Assembly: GCA_021811225.1 (NCBI GenBank)
Contig: JAJZPJ010000038.1
Span: 1 to 16,830, forward strand
Length of the DNA: 16,830 nt
From: Pseudomonadota bacterium
GTDB lineage: Bacteria; Pseudomonadota; Gammaproteobacteria; Burkholderiales; Rhodocyclaceae
Reading direction: 5' to 3'
Made by a program: the position numbers and the translations under genes. Below, one piece after another: positions 14,922-16,830 of this stretch. Numbering within the stretch: the first letter of the stretch is position 1; every line of letters begins with the position of its first letter. The notes under the pieces are model-generated. The model ran no database searches, had not been told where the DNA came from, and saw only the letters and a program-made list of their open reading frames with translations.

Positions 14922-14927
14922 TACAAT
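14922..14927 (+). promoter_or_regulatory. Possible -10 box (TACAAT) for mpl
   Basis: TACAAT matches five of six bases of the -10 consensus, 37 nt before the mpl ATG in the 58-nt divergent gap. No good -35 box lies 16-18 nt upstream, where the 5' end of the divergent gene is found. Confidence 0.35.
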
Positions 14928-14964
14928 CCGGAGCCATTCTACACGGCATTCCGGTCGAGCTGCC

Positions 14965-16329
14965 ATGCGCATCCACATCCTCGGCATCTGCGGCACTTTC
15001 ATGGGCGGTCTAGCCTTGCTGGCGCGAGCTGCGGGCCATCAGGTCACCGGTTGCGACGCCAACGTCTATCCGCCGATGAGCGGCCAACTGGAAGCCCAGG
15101 GGATCACGCTGACCGAAGGTTATTCGGCCGGACAGGCGGCGCTGAATCCGGATCTGTTCGTCGTCGGCAACGCGATTTCGCGCGGCAATCCTCTGCTCGA
15201 AGAGATCCTGGCCCGCGGTCTGGCTTATGTTTCCGGACCGCAGTGGCTGGCGGAACATATCCTGCCCGGGCGCTGGGTGCTCGGCGTGGCCGGCACCCAC
15301 GGCAAGACCACGACCACCGCGATGCTGGCCTGGATACTGGAGGCCGCCGGACTCGAACCCGGTTTCCTGATCGGTGGCGTGCCGCAGGACTTCGGCGTCT
15401 CGGCCCGGCTCACCGGTTCGCCCTTTTTCGTCATCGAGGCGGACGAATACGACACCGCCTTTTGCGACAAGCGCTCGAAATTCCTGCACTACCATCCCCG
15501 GACGATGATCCTGAACAATCTCGAGTTCGATCATGCGGACATTTTCAGCGATCTTGCGGCAATAGAGACGCAATTCCATCATTTAGTGCGGACCCTGCCG
15601 AGCAATGGCCTGATCGTCGCCAACGGCGCCGAGCCAGCCCTGAAGCGCGTCCTTGACCGGGGCTGCTGGACGCCCGTGGAATGGTTCAATACGTCCGACG
15701 GCTGGCAGGCTGAGCCCGATGCCGAGGAGGGCAACTTTTCGGTGACCCTGGCGGCGCGCGAATTGGGCTGCACGAGTCTGGCTCTGCCTGGCGCCCACAA
15801 CCGAGCCAATGCGCTCGCTGCGCTGGCGGCGGCTCGCCATGCCGGCGTACCACCGGATCTGGCGCTGCAGGCGCTCTCGCGCTTCAAGGGCGTCAAGCGG
15901 CGCCTGGAGGTCCGCGGCGAGGTGCGCGGTGTGGCGGTCTATGACGACTTTGCCCATCATCCGACGGCCATCGCGGCCACCATCGCGGGATTGCGCGGGA
16001 AGGTCGGCAAGGGGCGCGTACTCGCCGTGCTCGAACCGCGTTCGAATACCATGAAGCTCGGGGTCATGAAGGCGCAATTGCCGGACAGCCTGGCCGACGC
16101 CGACGCCGTGTTCTGCTACTGCAAGAACCTGGGCTGGGACGCGCAGGCCGCCTTGGCTCCCCTGGGCGCCAAGGCGCAGGTGTTCGAAGACCTCTCGGCG
16201 CTGGTCGCTGCGCTAGCCGCGGAGGCTCGTGCCGGTGACCGGATCCTGGTGATGAGCAACGGCAGTTTCGGCGGCATCCATGAAATGCTGCTCGCGGCAA
16301 TGGCCGCTGACGGCCACCCGCGAATGTGA
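14965..16329 (+). CDS. mpl: UDP-N-acetylmuramate:L-alanyl-gamma-D-glutamyl-meso-diaminopimelate ligase
   Basis: A 454-residue Mur ligase that joins recycled L-Ala-gamma-D-Glu-meso-DAP tripeptide to UDP-MurNAc, feeding cell-wall recycling in the cytoplasm. It starts MRIHILGICGTFMGGLALLA, the Mpl form of the N-terminal nucleotide-binding domain. It has the ATP P-loop GTHGKTTTTAM (110-120), the Mpl-specific IEADEYDTAFCDKRSKF (157-173) and LNNLEFDHADIF (183-194), then the central GAHNRANALAA and a C-terminal ligase domain with YDDFAHHPTAI and EPRSNTMKLG. E. coli Mpl has 457 residues. MurC would lack the AFCDKRSK stretch. The start at ATG 14965 is chosen because upstream sequence in frame has no family similarity. 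The ribosome site is weak (GAG). It is transcribed away from the uncharacterised gene. Confidence 0.97.
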   Translation: MRIHILGICGTFMGGLALLARAAGHQVTGCDANVYPPMSGQLEAQGITLTEGYSAGQAALNPDLFVVGNAISRGNPLLEEILARGLAYVSGPQWLAEHILPGRWVLGVAGTHGKTTTTAMLAWILEAAGLEPGFLIGGVPQDFGVSARLTGSPFFVIEADEYDTAFCDKRSKFLHYHPRTMILNNLEFDHADIFSDLAAIETQFHHLVRTLPSNGLIVANGAEPALKRVLDRGCWTPVEWFNTSDGWQAEPDAEEGNFSVTLAARELGCTSLALPGAHNRANALAALAAARHAGVPPDLALQALSRFKGVKRRLEVRGEVRGVAVYDDFAHHPTAIAATIAGLRGKVGKGRVLAVLEPRSNTMKLGVMKAQLPDSLADADAVFCYCKNLGWDAQAALAPLGAKAQVFEDLSALVAALAAEARAGDRILVMSNGSFGGIHEMLLAAMAADGHPRM

Positions 16330-16336
16330 ATATATT

Positions 16337-16357
16337 AACCTTTAAATAATAAAGGTT
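16337..16357. repeat. AT-rich inverted repeat AACCTTTA-AATAA-TAAAGGTT after mpl
   Basis: Perfect 8-nt arms with a 5-nt loop, 8 nt after the mpl stop. The stem has only two G-C pairs and no U-tract follows, so it is a poor terminator. Its right arm overlaps the -35 box of the following promoter by two bases, which suits an operator or activator site. Confidence 0.5.
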
Positions 16358-16384
16358 GAAGGTATGCGCGGGCTGTGCTAGATT
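16356..16384 (+). promoter_or_regulatory. Sigma70-like promoter for the cytochrome oxidase genes
   Basis: TTGAAG (16356-16361) and TAGATT (16379-16384) each match four of six consensus bases and are separated by the ideal 17 nt. Transcription would start near 16391 and give a leader of about 235 nt before the oxidase ATG. Confidence 0.45.
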
Positions 16385-16526
16385 TTCCCAGCCTCGTTTG
16401 TGCCGCGCGAAGAATAATTCCTACCGTCTTGCGACAAAACGCTGGTGCGGAGCGCCTGAGAGTTTGCGGCGAAGCTGCGTTCAAGAGCCCGGCAGGGGCG
16501 GGATCTCGGCGATTGAACGGCGCATT

Positions 16527-16544
16527 CAGGGCGCTCCTGTTTTT
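16527..16544 (+). terminator. Weak intrinsic-terminator-like element in the oxidase leader
   Basis: CAGG and CCTG form a 4-bp stem with a 5-nt loop, followed directly by TTTTT (16540-16544). The stem is too short for a strong terminator. It would only make sense as a pause or attenuation site. Confidence 0.2.
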
Positions 16545-16548
16545 CAGA

Positions 16549-16580
16549 GCAACGGCCACGCATCGTTGCCGGCTGCAACG
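16549..16580 (+). repeat. Alternating GCAACG / CGTTGC / GCAACG arms (two exclusive hairpins)
   Basis: GCAACG occurs at 16549-16554 and 16575-16580, with its reverse complement CGTTGC at 16564-16569 between them. The central arm can pair with the first (9-nt loop) or with the second (5-nt loop), but not with both. The pair lies just behind a short T-tract in the leader of the oxidase gene. Confidence 0.55.
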
Positions 16581-16624
16581 AGGGAGTTGATTCGGACACG
16601 CACATCAAAACGGGGTTTATAACT

Positions 16625-16830
16625 ATGACCAAACAAGCACGGTGGGCGGGTGTGCCTCGTCTGGCGGCATCGGCGGCTCTGGGGCTGCTCTCCAGCGCGG
16701 CGGAGGCGGCCTACGAATTCAATTTTCAGGCGCCCGCCACCCGATTGGCCCAGAAGGTCTACGACCTGAACATGTGGATGATGGGGGTTTGCCTCACCAT
16801 CTTCGTCATCGTGTTCGGAGTGATGTTCTA
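16625..16830 (+). CDS. coxB: Cytochrome c oxidase subunit II, N-terminal part (3' end outside window)
   Basis: The first 68 codons of a gene running off the window. The product begins with a signal peptide (basic MTKQARWAGVPR, then a hydrophobic stretch with likely cleavage near ASAALGLLSSAAEA). After it comes the mature start AYEFNFQAPATRLAQKVYDL, typical of betaproteobacterial CoxB, and the first membrane helix from about residue 51 (MWMMGVCLTIFVIVFGVMF). The Cu(A) domain would lie beyond the window. Subunit II takes electrons from cytochrome c for proton-pumping reduction of oxygen in the inner membrane. It is probably the first gene of a coxBAC-like operon. The call relies on the N-terminal pattern only, but that pattern is characteristic. 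Confidence 0.87.
   Translation, partial: MTKQARWAGVPRLAASAALGLLSSAAEAAYEFNFQAPATRLAQKVYDLNMWMMGVCLTIFVIVFGVMF

Larger units (their letters stand above)
16385..16624 (+). other. Long non-coding leader ahead of the cytochrome oxidase gene
   Basis: This 240-nt stretch has no believable gene: frames open here start at rare codons and have no ribosome site or protein-like composition. It contains a 4-bp stem followed by five T (16527-16544) and, right after, three alternating short arms that can form two exclusive hairpins (16549-16580). A weak GGGG ribosome site (16612-16615) lies 9 nt before the oxidase start. No known riboswitch class is recognised. Confidence 0.5.

Noticed and set aside
14616..15656. 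Open frame of 346 codons over the start of mpl and the divergent gene
   Set aside because: It spans the divergent promoter gap and shows no family similarity. Mpl and the opposite gene explain the region.
16356..16622. Frame of 88 codons starting at TTG in the gap before coxB, and overlapping ones there
   Set aside because: The TTG is the -35 box of the better-supported promoter. There is no ribosome site and the composition is not protein-like.
16385..16624. Known riboswitch or small RNA in the coxB leader
   Set aside because: I could match no conserved core of a known class. Only short self-complementary arms are visible.

Overview
The window is a GC-rich stretch of a bacterial chromosome, almost fully coding, with intact genes throughout. 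The gene set and order (aroQ-accB-accC-prmA followed by a zinc-ribbon/DUF3426 gene, a tlpA-type thioredoxin beside mpl, an olsB-olsA pair, and a cytochrome aa3 type subunit II gene) point to a betaproteobacterium, probably of the Rhodocyclales type. That placement rests on gene content and protein style, not on a database comparison. I see no tRNA, rRNA, CRISPR array, insertion sequence or phage gene.

Region 1 (1-5900, plus strand) is the end of a surface-polysaccharide cluster running into apaH. It holds the C-terminal end of a GT4 glycosyltransferase, a GT2 glycosyltransferase fused to an SDR sugar-nucleotide epimerase/reductase domain, a WecA/WbpL-like polyprenyl-phosphate sugar-phosphate transferase, a WbpM/PglF-like membrane 4,6-dehydratase, and apaH 3 nt behind it. 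The order SDR - GPT transferase - dehydratase matches the wbpV-wbpL-wbpM end of Pseudomonas O-antigen clusters. It suggests synthesis of a UDP-6-deoxy-HexNAc (QuiNAc or FucNAc type) and its loading on undecaprenyl phosphate to start a glycan.

Region 2 (5911-8922, minus strand) reads, in transcription order, PfkB-family kinase, glycine-zipper lipoprotein, olsB-like N-acyltransferase, olsA/plsC-like O-acyltransferase. The last two make ornithine lipid, so this block also concerns the envelope. The olsA reading frame has no ATG, GTG or TTG at a sensible place and seems to start at a CTG that overlaps the olsB stop. A good TATAAT box and two overlapping inverted repeats precede the kinase.

Region 3 (9022-14906, minus strand) is a housekeeping series. 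In transcription order it is an uncharacterised protein with a degenerate nucleotidyltransferase-like motif, a TlpA-like thioredoxin (ATGA overlap), aroQ, accB, accC, prmA, a zinc-ribbon/DUF3426 membrane protein and tpx. It covers redox, shikimate pathway, the biotin half of acetyl-CoA carboxylase, ribosomal protein methylation and peroxide defence.

Region 4 (14965-16830, plus strand) starts with mpl, divergent from region 3, which recycles murein tripeptide. A 295-nt gap follows, holding an AT-rich inverted repeat, a sigma70-like promoter and a leader with two alternative hairpins. The window ends in the first 68 codons of a cytochrome c oxidase subunit II gene.

Most of the window is ordinary core genome. 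The points most worth a second look are the GT2-SDR fusion lacking the SDR lysine, the putative CTG start of olsA, the nucleotidyltransferase-like protein next to mpl, and the structured leader ahead of the oxidase gene.
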